A DNA stretch of 64,000 nt from Stenocarpella maydis (Eukaryota > Ascomycota > Sordariomycetes > Diaporthales > Diaporthaceae), in assembly GCA_002270565.1 (NCBI GenBank), contig NQMI01000037.1, forward strand, positions 5,637 through 69,636. Direction: 5' to 3'. Below the pieces are notes generated by a model. It saw nothing but the letters and a program-made list of their open reading frames with translations, was not told the DNA's origin and did no database searches. How positions within the stretch are numbered: position 1 is the stretch's first letter; each line of letters begins with the position of its first letter. This document shows positions 21,828 through 33,539 of the stretch, in pieces. Made by a program: the position numbers and the translations under genes.

Positions 21828-21869
<42 letters not shown>

Positions 21870-21918
21870 GTTGCCGAACCTCGACCTGCGTGGCACAGTG
21901 GGGCGGCCTCACAGCAGC
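21473..21918. other. Convergent 3' regions of ornithine carrier and TspO gene
   Basis: Contains the 3' ends of two convergent genes and the CA microsatellite at 21830-21867. No gene seen. Confidence 0.55.
21830..21867. repeat. (CA)n microsatellite
   Basis: A perfect CA dinucleotide run of about 18 units between the convergent 3' ends of the ornithine carrier and the TspO-like gene. It is probably in the 3' untranslated region of the latter. Confidence 0.95.
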
Positions 21919-22565
21919 TCACTGCCTCTTGAGGTCCTTGTCCTTGAAGCTCCAGCCGTTCAGGTGCCCCGCCCCGGAGCAGAGGTAGGTCGCGAAGCTC
22001 AGCCAGCCGAGGTAGGGCAGCATGCAGTAGCCGGCAACCCTGTCGATGTGCCACCAGAGGCTTGTGAGGTAGACGTTGAGGCCGAGGAGCGCGACGATGT
22101 CGACAGTGGCCTCGATGGGGCGCTTCAGGCCGAAGAAGAGGGGCATCCAGGCCAGGTTGAGGCCGAGCTGGATGGTGTAGAGCGTCGCCGAGTGCTTCGT
22201 GTCCCTGATGAGCTGCGGCGTGGAGGTTAGGGGGTCAAGGCCGGCGGCGATGGCGCGGTGGGCGGCGTAGCCCATCAGCCCATAGAGGAGGGTCCAGGCC
22301 GGGCCGAAGACGTAGGGTGGTGGGCGGAAGGGGGGCTGCTTGATGGTCTGGTACGTGTTTTGGGTCTCCTTTGCTGTTGTGGATGTCAGGCCGGGCTGTC
22401 GTGCAACAGAGCAATAATCACATGGCTGGTGGGCGGGCTGCATGTGTACTCACGCCGTGTGCTGTATCCAACCGCGGTCCCCAGGCCAACTGGCAGGAGT
22501 ATGGATGCGGCCGGGTTGGCGAAGACGCTGTGGGGGATGGTCAGGGCGGGTATATAAGTCGTCAT
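21919..22565 (-). CDS. TspO/MBR (translocator protein) family membrane protein
   Basis: Two exons on the minus strand, 22565-22454 and 22373-21919 (80 bp GTGAGT...CAG intron), give 188 residues. The splice joins GYSTR to PKETQNTYQ and restores the family core PPFRPPPYVFGPAWTLLYG, followed by LGLNLAWMPLFFGLKRP and WHIDRVAGYCMLPYLGWL. Five hydrophobic helices are expected: one in exon 1 (SILLPVGLGTAVGY) and four in exon 2. TspO proteins bind tetrapyrroles and related ligands and sit in the mitochondrial outer or ER membrane; the physiological role in fungi is not settled. The C-terminus (NGWSFKDKDLKRQ) is short and basic. The acceptor CAG at 22374-22376 was chosen because it keeps both frame and family sequence. 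Confidence 0.9.
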
Positions 22566-23939
22566 GGTCGCGAGTCGAGCTGGATCCGAGTCCTGTGAGT
22601 GATGCGAGCCGTGGCTGCGAGGCCTTCTTTTGTATCTGTGGGAGAGGTGGTGTTTGAGGGACTCATCAGGCCACTCACTCACTGGTGGTGAGACTCGCGG
22701 TCCCTGCGGGCATCTATGACGACATGCAACGAAGCATGTGAGCCTCGGGCGGCAATTGAGCCAAGCACAGTATTTGTTTGTTTGGAAGTCGGGTGCACCG
22801 GACATGTACAAGCCCACTGCACTCCAAATGCCGGATTCAAAACTTCAGAACCCCCCCACTGACGGCGGCTCCCAAGAAATCAACTCCAACAGAACATTTG
22901 TGATAACAGCCTTGAATTAATTACCTAGTGTAGAAGACCAGAGACTCCGTATATATATGCCTATACCCCAATGCTTCTTCCAGCACCCAAAAACATTTAC
23001 GTCTGGAACACTCGCACTCATACACAACACCTACATCGAGAAGGCCTACACCCACCCACCCACAGTGCCGACGCCTAGAGCAACCACACCCAGGCCATAT
23101 TCAAGCATGTAGATGGGACCTGTGAATTGGACGTGGGTGTTAAATACGGGTGCAGTGGTGCAGGCCAACACAGGCACCTCGGTTTGTTGACCATGTACTC
23201 TTTTAGTACCGACTGCTTGGGTTTGCATGGGCGTGCTTATGTCAGACGGCGCCAGCCCCGGGTCGGCGGCTCTTGTTGGCCTGGCGGCGTGGCCCGCCGA
23301 CTTCTCCCTCTCCTTCAACCACCAGACCAGACCTACCTCCCTGGATATCCACTCCTGGGACCAGAGGACGGCCAGCTGCTGCATCTCGCAACCACGCAGC
23401 GCCTGCATCCCGGCTCGTGTCTTTGGTCGCGCAGCCGCCCTCTTCACGATTGATTGTTCGTCCTACCTTTTCCCGTTGAGTTTCGGTCCCCCTTTGTGGA
23501 ATCACCACCCCCCCGTTTCTTGCCGTGTCCCCAAGACGATAGCTTCAGCTCTGCTTCTTACCCTCCCGCCCACTTGTCGCATTGATCGTCGTTTGCTTGC
23601 CTTATCAAGCAGCAAGCCATCATATCCCACTTCTTGTCCTCTTACCTCACCATCGTTTGCTACAGACGGAATCTGCCTTGCTGCTGGTCTTTTCTCATCC
23701 AATCGCTCAGCCCTCGTGCCGTCTCCAGAACCACCTTCATCCTTCTTTTCAAACTGTCCTGGTCAGAATGTTTTCTCTAACGGCAATCACTTCGCCAAAC
23801 ATTAGGCTTCCTCTTTCCTCCAGTACCCGCCAAGTGCCTGATATAACCTGACCAGTGCCGCTGCAAATCCCGCCGGCCTTACTTGTTGGCTGAAGCTCCT
23901 CTCCCGCGCCGCTCGAGGGAACACGACAGCTCAGGCGCC
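22566..23939. promoter_or_regulatory. Divergent region, TspO gene and ARS2 homologue
   Basis: A 1.37 kb region with long pyrimidine-rich tracts at 23280-23880, likely the leader and promoter of the plus-strand gene. The overlapping short ORFs show no protein character. No gene recognised. Confidence 0.5.
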
Positions 23940-26711
23940 ATGGATTCCTACTACAGAGACTCTGCTCGCTCCCCGGCTGACAGGGCTTGGGGCCGCGATG
24001 ACTCGAGAAAGATGGACAGGGCGGACGATAGCTTCTACCGCGGGAGATCTCCTGGTATGTCCCTGGGTTTATTGTCACCTCCTGCCGACTCTGTTCATCG
24101 CAACTCTTGCTCACTGTTGGCCCACACACAGGCCACGACCGGCGCCGCTCCAACCGTTCTCGATCGCCCCTGCCCGTCGACCGGTATGAGCCCAGGCGGG
24201 CCCGTGAAGACTACCCTCCTCGCGAGCGGGACGACAGGCGCCGTATCACATCTCCGCCAGCCAACATTGACCGATATGTGCCTGGGCAGGAGGCAACTGC
24301 CCCCCAGCCCGTGGCTGCCAACCCCATTCAAGACCCCTTGAAACTGCCCTATCAGGTGGGCTTTTCCTACTTCGGCGAGTGGTGGCGATTAAACGAGAAG
24401 GTCAAGGAGGAGAAGGAACGACAGCGTACTGGCCGCCGGCGGGAGCCTGTCCGTGCCAATACCCAGGAGGAGCGCGACAAGGAGAAGGCCAAGATCCAGG
24501 CTGCCTATGACTCGTACAAGGAGAGCCTGCAGGCAAAGATGGCCAAGACCTTTGTTCAGCAACACAAAGACGAGCAATGGTTCCGTGAGCGCTACGTCCC
24601 CGAGGTTCGAGACCCCTTGAAGGCCCAACTCACAGAGTTCCGAAAGGGCCAATACACCCAGTGGGAGCAAGATCTCGAATCCGGCACCTTCGACGAGTTT
24701 ACTTTGGAAGGCATCCCAAAGAGTGAGAGCAACGGTGCTGGCGGTCTTGTCGAGAAGGAGGAGGGCGAGGCCACTGCAGCAAACGAAGTCTTGGGAGTCG
24801 GGGACCTGGTCCCTGCTACGAGCTCCGACCTCCGTGATGAGAACCTCTTCCAGCCGACCCTCCTCATCAAGACGATTGCTCCTAGTGTGAGCCGTCAGAA
24901 TCTGGAGGCGTTTTGCAAGGAGCACCTTGGGGAGGAAGAGGGCGGTTTCAAATGGCTCTCGCTCAGCGACCCGAACCCGTCGAAACGGTACCATCGCATC
25001 GGGTGGATCATGCTTCACCCGGCCGCCGAGACTGGTACCATCATCGATCGCGCAGACCCAAAGGAAGAGGATGAGGATGGTGACATCAAGGTTAAGAGCC
25101 CTGGGCCGTCGCCTTCAACTGCCGAGAAGGCTTTGGAGGCCATCAACAGCAAGACGGTGAAGGACGAGGTCAGGGGCGACTTTGTGTGCCACGTTGGTGT
25201 TCACAACCCCCCTGCCAACCCGCGCAAGAAGGCGCTGTGGGACCTATTCTCGGCTCCTGAGCGTATTGACAAGGATCTGTCTCTTGTACACCAGCTCGTG
25301 AACAAATTCGAGGCGGATTATGGCTCCGATTTCAACGCCGTCCTAAAGGTTGAGGAAAAGGTCGATGAGCTCAGAAACGCCGGACGCCTACAACCTGCGA
25401 TCACTTCTGCGGTCAAGAAGGAGAGGATCAAGAAGGAGCGATCAGTCAACCTAGACGAGGCTATGGATGAGGGGGAGGAGCCCGACCCTGAGGATGACGA
25501 CGAGGAAGAGGGTGCCATTGACGATGATGAGGTCGACAACGAGGAGCTTCTGATCAAGAAGAAGCAGCTCGACCTCCTCATTGAGTATCTGCGCCGTGTT
25601 TTCAACTTCTGCTTCTTCTGCGTCTTTGAGAGCGATTCGGTTCACGAGTTGACTCGGAAGTGCCCCGGAGGTCACCTTCGTCGACCCAGGAGCACGCTTT
25701 CTTCTGCGGCGAAGGAGGTCGCTCGTGCCAGCGCTCTAGGCGAGCCCCTGCCCAAGAAGCGCCCGGACACCGCTGACCTCGAGGAGGGCGAGACGACTGA
25801 GCCAGATCGAAAATTCAGAAACGTTAGCAAGTCTGAGCAACAGCTCCAGCGCGCCTACAACTGGGTCAAGACATTTGAGGATAAGATCAAGCAGATTCTG
25901 GAGCCAGACTCGGTCGATATCCGAAAGCTCGGCGGTAAGCCCATTGACGAAGCTGTGAGCGAGGAGATGGCCAAGTTTGTCAAGCAGGAAGACGAGCACA
26001 AGTGGCGTTGCAAAGTCCCCGAGTGCCAGAAGCTCTTCAAAGAGGAGCACTTCTGGCGGAAGCATGTTGAGAAGCGGCACGGGGACTGGCTGGACACTCT
26101 CAAACAAGACGTAGGTCCAATTGTAAGTAGTCTAGTCTGCGCGGTCCGACTTGCTAACATACACCCAGTTCGAGTTGATCAATGCGTACGTGCTTGACCC
26201 CGCTCACATTGCGCCGTCGCGAACGGATGCCAACTCTAATGGTCATTTCCCGCCGGCGAATGGTCAGGCGCCAACAGGAACGCCGCGAGGATTTAACCTT
26301 GGAAATTATGGTCTGAACAACATGCTGCCTATGGGATTCCCTCCCATGCCGAATTTCCAGCAGATGTTTGCGGGTGCCATGGGCAGCACCGCAAGCTGGA
26401 ACCAGCCCAGCGGAGGGGACGACCGTGGCGGCGGCCCCGTCCGCCGGGGTGGGGCGTTCAACTCCACCGGGAGGGGTTACAACAATAACCGATCCAACCC
26501 GTATGACCGGCCACGGAACCCTCGCTTTGATGGCGGGATGGGCGTTGGCATGATGGGTGGCGGCCGCCCTAACCGCGGAGGTCGCTGGGGAGACGGGGCC
26601 GGCGGCGGAGCGGCCGTCGGGCCTCGCGAGGCCATCCAGGGACGTACGCTGAAGAGCTACGAAGACCTGGACCAAGCCAGCGGTGGAGGCGGTGGGGAGC
26701 TGAACTACTAA
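23940..26711 (+). CDS. Ars2/serrate-like RNA effector protein
   Basis: Three exons, 23940-24054, 24132-26122 and 26169-26711, give 882 residues. The N-terminus is Arg/Asp/Ser-rich (RDDRRRITSPPANIDRY). A conserved block follows (YQVGFSYFGEWWRLNEKVKE; ERYVPEVRDPLKAQLTEFRK). The middle holds SVSRQNLEAFCKEHLGEEEG, an acidic stretch, and DLLIEYLRRVFNFCFFCVFE, typical of SERRATE/Ars2. A C2H2 zinc finger (CKVPECQKLFKEEHFWRKHV..H, from residue about 665) precedes an FG/RGG-rich tail with many Arg-Gly. Ars2 links the nuclear cap-binding complex to RNA 3' processing and decay; the fission-yeast homologue Pir2 acts in heterochromatin-linked RNA elimination. The last intron (GTAAGT...CCCAG, 46 bp) joins KQDVGPI to FELINAYVLDP. 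Confidence 0.9.
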
Positions 26712-27662
26712 AAATTCGGGGAACCCCTCGTTGGGTTTTTGACATTTCGGAAGCGTTTCCTCTCCATCCCTGTCAATTGGGGCTGCATCAGCTGCTGAGG
26801 TCACTCGCGTTGGTCCTCGCCGTATATCCCATCGGATCGGAATGTGGCGTTCAAGACAGCCTACAAAAAGACTTTTGATGTCTGGAAGGATGCGCTGTAC
26901 ATTAGACATTGATTTTATTGCTTACTTGTTCGTAGTGGGCTGGGTTGCCTGTGGGTTCAGACTAGCAAATTAAGGCTTGATTTTTAAGACTTTGTCAAAG
27001 TTATAATATCTTGTGTGGCAGTCGTGTTGTTCATTGGTCTGTTTATGGACTGTCGCGGTATGTTGTCTTGTTCCGTACAAGTACAGTAATTCTCAGGAAA
27101 AGTTCTCAAGATGTAAGTTTCTAACAAGGGCGGCCCTAAGTGAAAAAACACCCAGCAACTCCTCTGCTCCAGGGGTCAAAAGTAAAGTTGGCACCAAGGA
27201 ACGCCTCCAAGAAACAAATATCCAAGGAGCCAATCCTCAAGTTCCCAAAACAAGAGCTCGCTCCCAGAATCCCTCCCATCTGAGAAACGCCACAGTTTCC
27301 ATCCCAAATCATCCATAAGCTATCCAGCTTGCTCTTATTATGGTCCTCTCCGTTGGGACCAAGTGTTGGCTTCTTGATTAAAGGAGGAAGAAAGATCCGG
27401 GGGGGGGGGGCGGTGGTGAGAGGAGGTTGGCAAGGCTGACAAAGGCATACCGGAAGGCAAATAGGGCCCTGGATTCAAGGGCTCACCGGAGTCCAAGTCC
27501 AGAAGGAAATGGTGTGTGTCTGCTGAAAAGTTGCAAGCTAAGATGCAAAGCGGCTGACAGACAAACCGTAGGTATGCTCAGGGATCCGAAACTCCTGCAA
27601 ATGGGCATACGCCCACAGTTGCTTACGCATGCTTGTACTTTCGGAGCAGCAGCAAGGCGAGC
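26712..27662. other. Convergent 3' regions of ARS2 and SRA genes
   Basis: About 950 bp between convergent genes. It has a run of Gs at 27400-27410. Part may be a further 3' exon of the SRA gene (see that entry). Otherwise no gene seen. Confidence 0.45.
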
Positions 27663-28936
27663 TTACCACATATCCTTGATACGTCCCTCATCTGCCATTT
27701 CCTGGGCCGTGGGAGAGTCATGCCTGAGATCCTCCAGCGATGTCTGGCCTGGGAGGCGGACCAGGAGGAACCGGATAACAAGACCACCGTCTGAATTGTG
27801 ATGGCTCGTGTCCCGCTTGACGATCTCGTACAGGCCGTCGTAGCGGAATCCGACAGAGGGCGCGTAGGCCGAGGATTTCTTTGCACCCCGGAGGACGCGG
27901 ACGGGGTCGCGCGTGGTAAGCGATCTCATGAGAGCCGTGGCGCCCGGGCCATCCGAGATCTCGTCCCGGTTCTTGTTCTTGTCGCTACCAGGTACCGAGT
28001 ACCAGAGGGACTCTCCGCGGCTATGGTGTTGATGTTAGCCGACTCTCATTTCAGTCATCAAAGTTGAGAGGCTTGAGGACTCACTCCTCGTCGACTGCCG
28101 CGTACGTTCCGGACACGATGGTGCTATACGTGCCACCCTCCTTGGTGCCGTAAATGCCAGCCTGGAGCGAGCCGTGAGCGCCGTGATAGAGGGCGCATAT
28201 CTGTCTGGGAAACCAAGCACCCAGGGCTAGGCCGTTGTGGCCATGAACGTTCGCCGAGCGCTTCTTGTAACGGTACCGTGGGTCAATCTGGTATCTCTTG
28301 CTGACCTGCTTCACCGCTGCCATCTGAGTTAGACAATCATCATGGTCCCCAGTGCACGGCGAGCTTGTGCTTACCGATGCCGTGCATGATTCCGTTCAAG
28401 CCCCAGATCGCGTGGTCAACTGGAGGCGATATGACACTAACTTTACCGCTCCCTGTGTTGCTGCCGGTCGTGGCAGGCGCAGCTGCCGTGGTTGGGGAAG
28501 TGGCTTCGCCGTCATCGCCAGGGTCCAAGTCCTCGTCATCCTGTGCGGCCACACTGGCACCCCAGTTCGCACCCCGGAAGCGCTGGAGGAGCGCCTCTGC
28601 GCGCTCCTTGATGTCGCCAGGGAAGTAGACACCGTGTCGGTTGACGAGCTCGAGAGCTCCCTCGATCTTGGTGCTGTTGCGAAGGCGCGGCGTCATGTCG
28701 GTGTCGAACTCAAGCAGGTCCAGGAAATCACGGACATCCTCCAGCTGCTTACGGAACTTACCCTCCCTCACGTCAAGGTCTGGGATGCCACGGGCCTTGA
28801 TGCTGGCCTGAGCAAAGTGGGTGAGGGAGTGTTCTCGTACATAAAACCACCTCACCCTGTCGCCGAGAGCGCGCTCGACCTTGGGGTAGGTGATCGTGGA
28901 CGCGTTCGCGCCGCTCGGCTGGCTTTGAGCTGCCAT
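27663..28936 (-). CDS. SRA-YDG domain protein (candidate methylated-DNA reader)
   Basis: Three exons on the minus strand, 28936-28375, 28316-28085 and 28020-27663, give 383 residues. Residues 1-187 are a helical, charged region with no domain I recognise (YPKVERALGDRVRWFYVREH; FRKQLEDVRDFLDLLEFDTD), followed by a Thr/Ala/Gly linker. Residues about 205-378 match the SRA fold in order: HGHNGLALGAWF, GIYGTKEGGTYSTIVSGTY, then DRGESLWYSVPGS, then ALMRSLTTRDPVRVLRGAKK, and YAPSVGFRYDGLYEIVKRD with the YDG triad. In UHRF1 and SUVH proteins this domain flips out and binds 5-methylcytosine in DNA. There is no RING, PHD or SET domain here. The acceptor CAG at 28317-28319 restores frame where a simpler reading would not. 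The stop TAA overlaps a GTAAGC donor-like site, so a further 3' exon is possible. Confidence 0.85.
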
Positions 28937-31900
28937 TCCGAGATTCCTCAGTATCACTGGGGTTTCTGAGTAACAACTTCTCTGTTAGTTTAGGAGTCTC
29001 AAAGGGCTCGACCTTTTCTTGGCCCTGAGTCTTTTGATTTTCAGGAGTAAAGGCAGCCCGGATCCCACGGGTCAAGAATACAGGCCTTGCCTGCCCCTGA
29101 GGACTATTCCAGAGGACATGGTTTCCTGGGCCACCGGGACGTGAGAACTTACCAGTTGGTTTTGGTGTTGGCGTGATGTTATTCCGAGTGGTTGCGAGGC
29201 AAGATGTTTTGAGGAGGGCAGTGACGACCTCGGGAGACAAAGGCAGCTGCTGATAGGAATCTTGGTCAAGTTGATGCAGAACCAATGCGGAGGGGGACCG
29301 GACTTAGGATTTTGTGTTTTGGGTGAGGTCCAGAAGGATGATGTTGTTGCGTGCTGCTGCGAGGTGATACTTGCTGCATGAGCAGAGCTGTGTGTGGAAA
29401 ACGAAACCTACCCTCCCCTGGTCTGTTGTTGCTTAATCCATCCTGGACAGTGCTTGGTTCCCGCAGCGATGGCCCGGGGGCGCAACAAGCTTACCCTGCG
29501 AGCTACAAGACACGGGCGAACAATGCTGGTGCGCCGAGAGAACTGACTAAAACATAGTATGATATCTTTTTGAAGCATCTTATGAGCTGTTCCGAACGTC
29601 CTGTATCGTGAACTTCGTAGGATGGAGAGTGCAGTCTTTAAAGGTACTTACTTATACTTAGTATTTGGCCACTCAGAACGGGTGCGTTCTGCTTGTATTG
29701 CCTTTTCCGAGCACGGCAATTCCGGCGGCCTCTGAGGTACTGTGTAGCTATTAATGTTCTGGACGCCACCTGAAATGTGAAGTCTTAACTCACTCCCAGG
29801 AAGCTACCTAGATCAGCGAGGCACACGTTGTCTGGATATTATCTGTGCGGAAAGAGTGACCTGAGGATATGGTGCAGACTGCACGACGAAGACCAAGGTC
29901 CCACTCATCCAATGCGACTGATCATAACACCACAAGGATCAATCAATAAATGTCCGGCTCGCTTTCCATAAAACCTTTATCATGAATAACGGTTGGTGAG
30001 GATAACAGAATCAGAGGGCGGTTGGTGTGGGTGAGGCCTCAGAAATCTAAAGGACATGTCAGCTTCCTACCTATTTCTAATGTTGTCCAACTACGTCTCA
30101 GAAGTCACATCAGACATCCCTTAAATAGAATCCTTTGTTCAATAAAGCTCATTCTCCCAGCCAGCTCTGCTATGTCATGTGATGTGATATTGGGAGCACT
30201 GGTGAGCCAGCTCGCCGAGCACAGTAGACCTCTCACCATCACGGCATACAAGCTTGTAAATGCCAAGGATTTTGTAGTTCTGCCTTCTTCCGGCTCAGAG
30301 TGAGCAAATTGCAGAGACTGATTGGACCAAGTCTCAGTTGTTGGTGTAAAGATAAGGCAAAACTTCATTCCAAATTAATATAGCGCTGGAACGGCGCCTA
30401 ACTCGAACGCACTCGCGCCCCTTTCGCCGGGGAGTCATACGGTGAGCTCCAGATTGTCTAGACTTCAGTTAGTTTTCCGAATGGGGAATTGGGGAGGGGG
30501 CCTGTATACTCTGCTGTGGGCTTAGTTCTGTGGATGCGATATGTCGGTTTGCCTTCAGCGTAGCCAGCGCCCTCGGCGCCGTGGTGCTTGCGTTCAGAGA
30601 AGGCCATGACTGTGCAAGACTGGGCTCGGGCTCGGTTACCTGATGGCAATGTATCTTTCAGGGATACCAGGCATGCATATAATCCTGTATTTAGGAACTT
30701 CTGGCGTTCCAGCCTGCGGTATGCCGTATCCAAACGGTGGATGGTCTGACCGTGCGTGAGAGGCCGGGGATGACACTCGCCCGCCACTCAACGAAGATGG
30801 CCGTCATCCTTTGGATTCATATCCCCTGATACTACATAGGTCGGAAGTAAATCTGACGTTTATTTTACCTCTATCGAGGCTAACACGTTGGCCGGAACGG
30901 CTGACCCTGTTCTCAGGGACCCGAACACCGAGCCGATGCCGCTCCAGCGCATCTCCGGCGGGAATTCGGGATAGACACGGGTGGTCATGGTCGATGAACG
31001 AGGTTTGCCCCAAGAAATGAGTGCATAGCAGCAAACTATATCTCCATCAACGACTGGGCTTGATGGGGTGGCGGCTCCGGCGCTCTTCGAGGGACGACAG
31101 CTCCAAGGGCGACTTGACGATGGAGTGGGGAGACACGATTTCCCTCAGAGCCAACCCAATAGAGGAAGGTGTACAGATTCAAAAACAAAAACAAAAACAA
31201 AAACAAAAACAAAAACAAAAACAAAAACAAAAACAAAAACAAAAACAAAAAAAAAAAAAGGTTCTCAACACCTGACAACCAAGGCCACATTATCGTGAGC
31301 ATTTGTCACTAAAGGGCACCTGATACGGCTACAGTCGGCACAGTCGGCATAGACTGCGAGACATCCCGGCAGCGTGGCAGTCCGGAAGGCGTGTGTGCGA
31401 CCTGCAGTGATGGAACTTCGACTGCCGAGCTGATGTGCATCAAGTTTATCTAATGGAATGGCGGATCGGCCCCTTATAAGCCGTGGCAGGAGCGGAAAGG
31501 TAGGTTGTGCAGGCACAGCATCAGACCAAATGGAGACAGCACTAGTCCGGGAGCGATGGATGAGCTGAAGAAGGAGGTGCTGGATTTATTGTCAAGAGTA
31601 ATCAGGGAAGTTTGGCGAGCAGAGAAGAAGCATGATATCTGGGTTGCTCAATGGCATTCTGTTGCAGGCGTGAAGATGGGGAGAGAAATCGTTTTAGGGA
31701 TAGATGTGTGCCTGAACATATGGCATTATTTGGTACCTCAAGCCTCCAATTCTCAAGACGCAAGTGTTGCATTCCGATGCCATCCGATACCGTCCCCTGA
31801 TAGACCCTTTAGTCAGGGAAGTCTGGTCGGTGAATTCAACGTTGCTTGGTTCCCAAGAGCTTTCTTTGGCCAGGGGGATCCTGCATGTGTTCGGAACCGG

Positions 31901-32276
31901 GTTCCGCAGGCACCACCCTCCTGGACGCCTGCCACACAACCGAGCGGCCCAGCATCGTCAGTTGGCTCCCGGATATCATCCGAAGGCCGAAGGGGGATGG
32001 ACTGGCTGCCAAACCCTGCACGACTGAGCACCGTTGACCAAGACCTGGGCACAGAGCACAGGACCGGTACAGCAAAGCATGATCATGAGTCTATCACACG
32101 GCACGATACGATGGCCGGGACCGGACCGGTTCCCCCGCCTTCTTCGACGAGGCGTCACCTATACAGCCAGGACATACCGCCATGCTCCACCAGCCAAACC
32201 GCCCATCCTCCAACACCACCGTCAACTGCCAGGCCGCGCCCATAGCACATCAGACACACTAATCACAGACACCAAG
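28937..32276. promoter_or_regulatory. Long divergent intergenic region, SRA gene and threonine aldolase
   Basis: A 3.3 kb stretch between head-to-head genes with no recognisable gene. It contains the AAAAAC microsatellite at 31181-31248 and a 246-codon plus-strand frame ending 31 bp before the aldolase start, which looks non-coding (see rejected items). Confidence 0.5.
31181..31259 (+). repeat. (AAAAAC)n microsatellite ending in an A run
   Basis: About eleven units of AAAAAC (31181-31248) run straight into an uninterrupted run of about eleven As. The structure could be simple slippage or the decayed 3' tail of a retroposed sequence. Confidence 0.95.
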
Positions 32277-33539
32277 ATGCCTGCGGCAAATCAAGACAGC
32301 ACCTGGGTCGGCTACCGTGGCGCCGCCGGTTGTGATCTTCGCAGCAAGTGCCGACGTGAAGCATCTTGAAGTTTTGTGATCAAGATGCTGACCTGTCTCC
32401 AAGGTGACACCCAAACCACGCCAACACCGGCAATGCTGGCTGCCATCGCCAATTGCACACTACTAGACGATGTCTTCGGAGAAGACCCTACGACCATTGA
32501 CCTGGAGGCTCACTGTGCCGCCCTGGCAGGCAAGGAGGCTGGCCTCCTGATGCTGTCGGGCACCATGGGCAACCAGGTCGCGCTGAGGACCCTGCTGACC
32601 CAGCCGCCTCATGGAGTCCTCTGTGACCACCGCTCCCACATCGTCGTCTATGAGGCTGGAGGGTAAGTGGAACCATGGGACGAGCTCCGCGGGCCCTCGT
32701 CATTGCTCACCATCTACAGCGTGTCCGCTCTTACCGGCGCCATGCTGGAGTGTGTACGCCCAGCCAACGGCATCCACCTCACTCTCGAGGACGTCCAAGA
32801 GCACGCCCACACTGACGACAATGTGCACACGTGCCCTACACGGGTCATCTCGCTCGAGAACACGCTGAACGGCATGCTGATGCCTCTGTCAGAGGCCCAG
32901 CGCATCTCCAAGTGGGCCAGGGAGCACGGCATAAAGATGCATCTCGACGGGGCGCGCCTCTGGGAGGTGGCGGCGTCGGGCGCCGGGACCATCAAGGAGT
33001 TCGCCGAGTGCTTCGACACCCTGACGCTATGCTTCACCAAGGGCCTCGGGGCCCCGATCGGGAGCATCCTCCTGGGCAACAAGAGCGTCATCAAGCACGC
33101 CCGGTGGGTGCGCAAGTCCATCGGCGGCGGGCTCCGGCAGTCCGGGGTCGTTGCTGCTGCGGCGCGTGTGGCGGTGGATGAGACGTTCGGCAGCGACCCG
33201 GGCGGCAGGGACGGCCTCCTGAGGAAGTCACACGAGATGGCGGCGCAGGTGGCGCAGATGTGGACGGGCATGGGCGGGAAGCTCACATACCCGCCTCACA
33301 CCAACATGGTCTGGCTCGACCTCAACGACGCCGGCTGCAGTGACGCGCGCATCGCGGAGCTGGGCCGGGAGCAGGGCCTGCAGCTGCTGGGCGGCAGGAT
33401 CATCTGCCACTACCAGAGCTACCAGAACGCCGACGTCGTGATACCCAGGCTGGAGGCCGTCTTCAAGACCATCATGGCGGAGAAGGGCACGGGAGTGGCG
33501 GCTTCCAACGGCAACGGCGACAAGGCGCTTTACAAGTAG
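32277..33539 (+). CDS. L-threonine aldolase (low-specificity, PLP-dependent)
   Basis: Three exons, 32277-32343, 32404-32662 and 32720-33539, give 381 residues. The enzyme cleaves threonine (and allo-threonine) to glycine and acetaldehyde. Visible landmarks are DTQTTPTPAML, LLDDVFGEDPTTIDLEAHCA, GKEAGLLMLSGTMGNQ, CDHRSHIVVYEAGG, LENTLNG, HLDGARLWE and FTKGLGAPIGS, whose Lys is the expected PLP Schiff-base residue. The first intron is of the GC-AG type: donor GCAAGT at 32344 and acceptor CCAAG ending at 32403. This is the only join that gives CDLRSDTQTT in frame, and CTGAC lies near its 3' end as branch site. The second intron is a normal GTAAGT...CAG of 57 bp. No signal peptide is seen; the enzyme is probably cytosolic. 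Confidence 0.94.

Noticed and set aside
31505..32245. 246-codon plus-strand frame just upstream of threonine aldolase
   Set aside because: A short helical-looking piece (DELKKEVLDLLSRVIREVW) is followed by composition typical of random translation. No family was recognised, and the frame occupies the expected promoter and leader of the aldolase gene.
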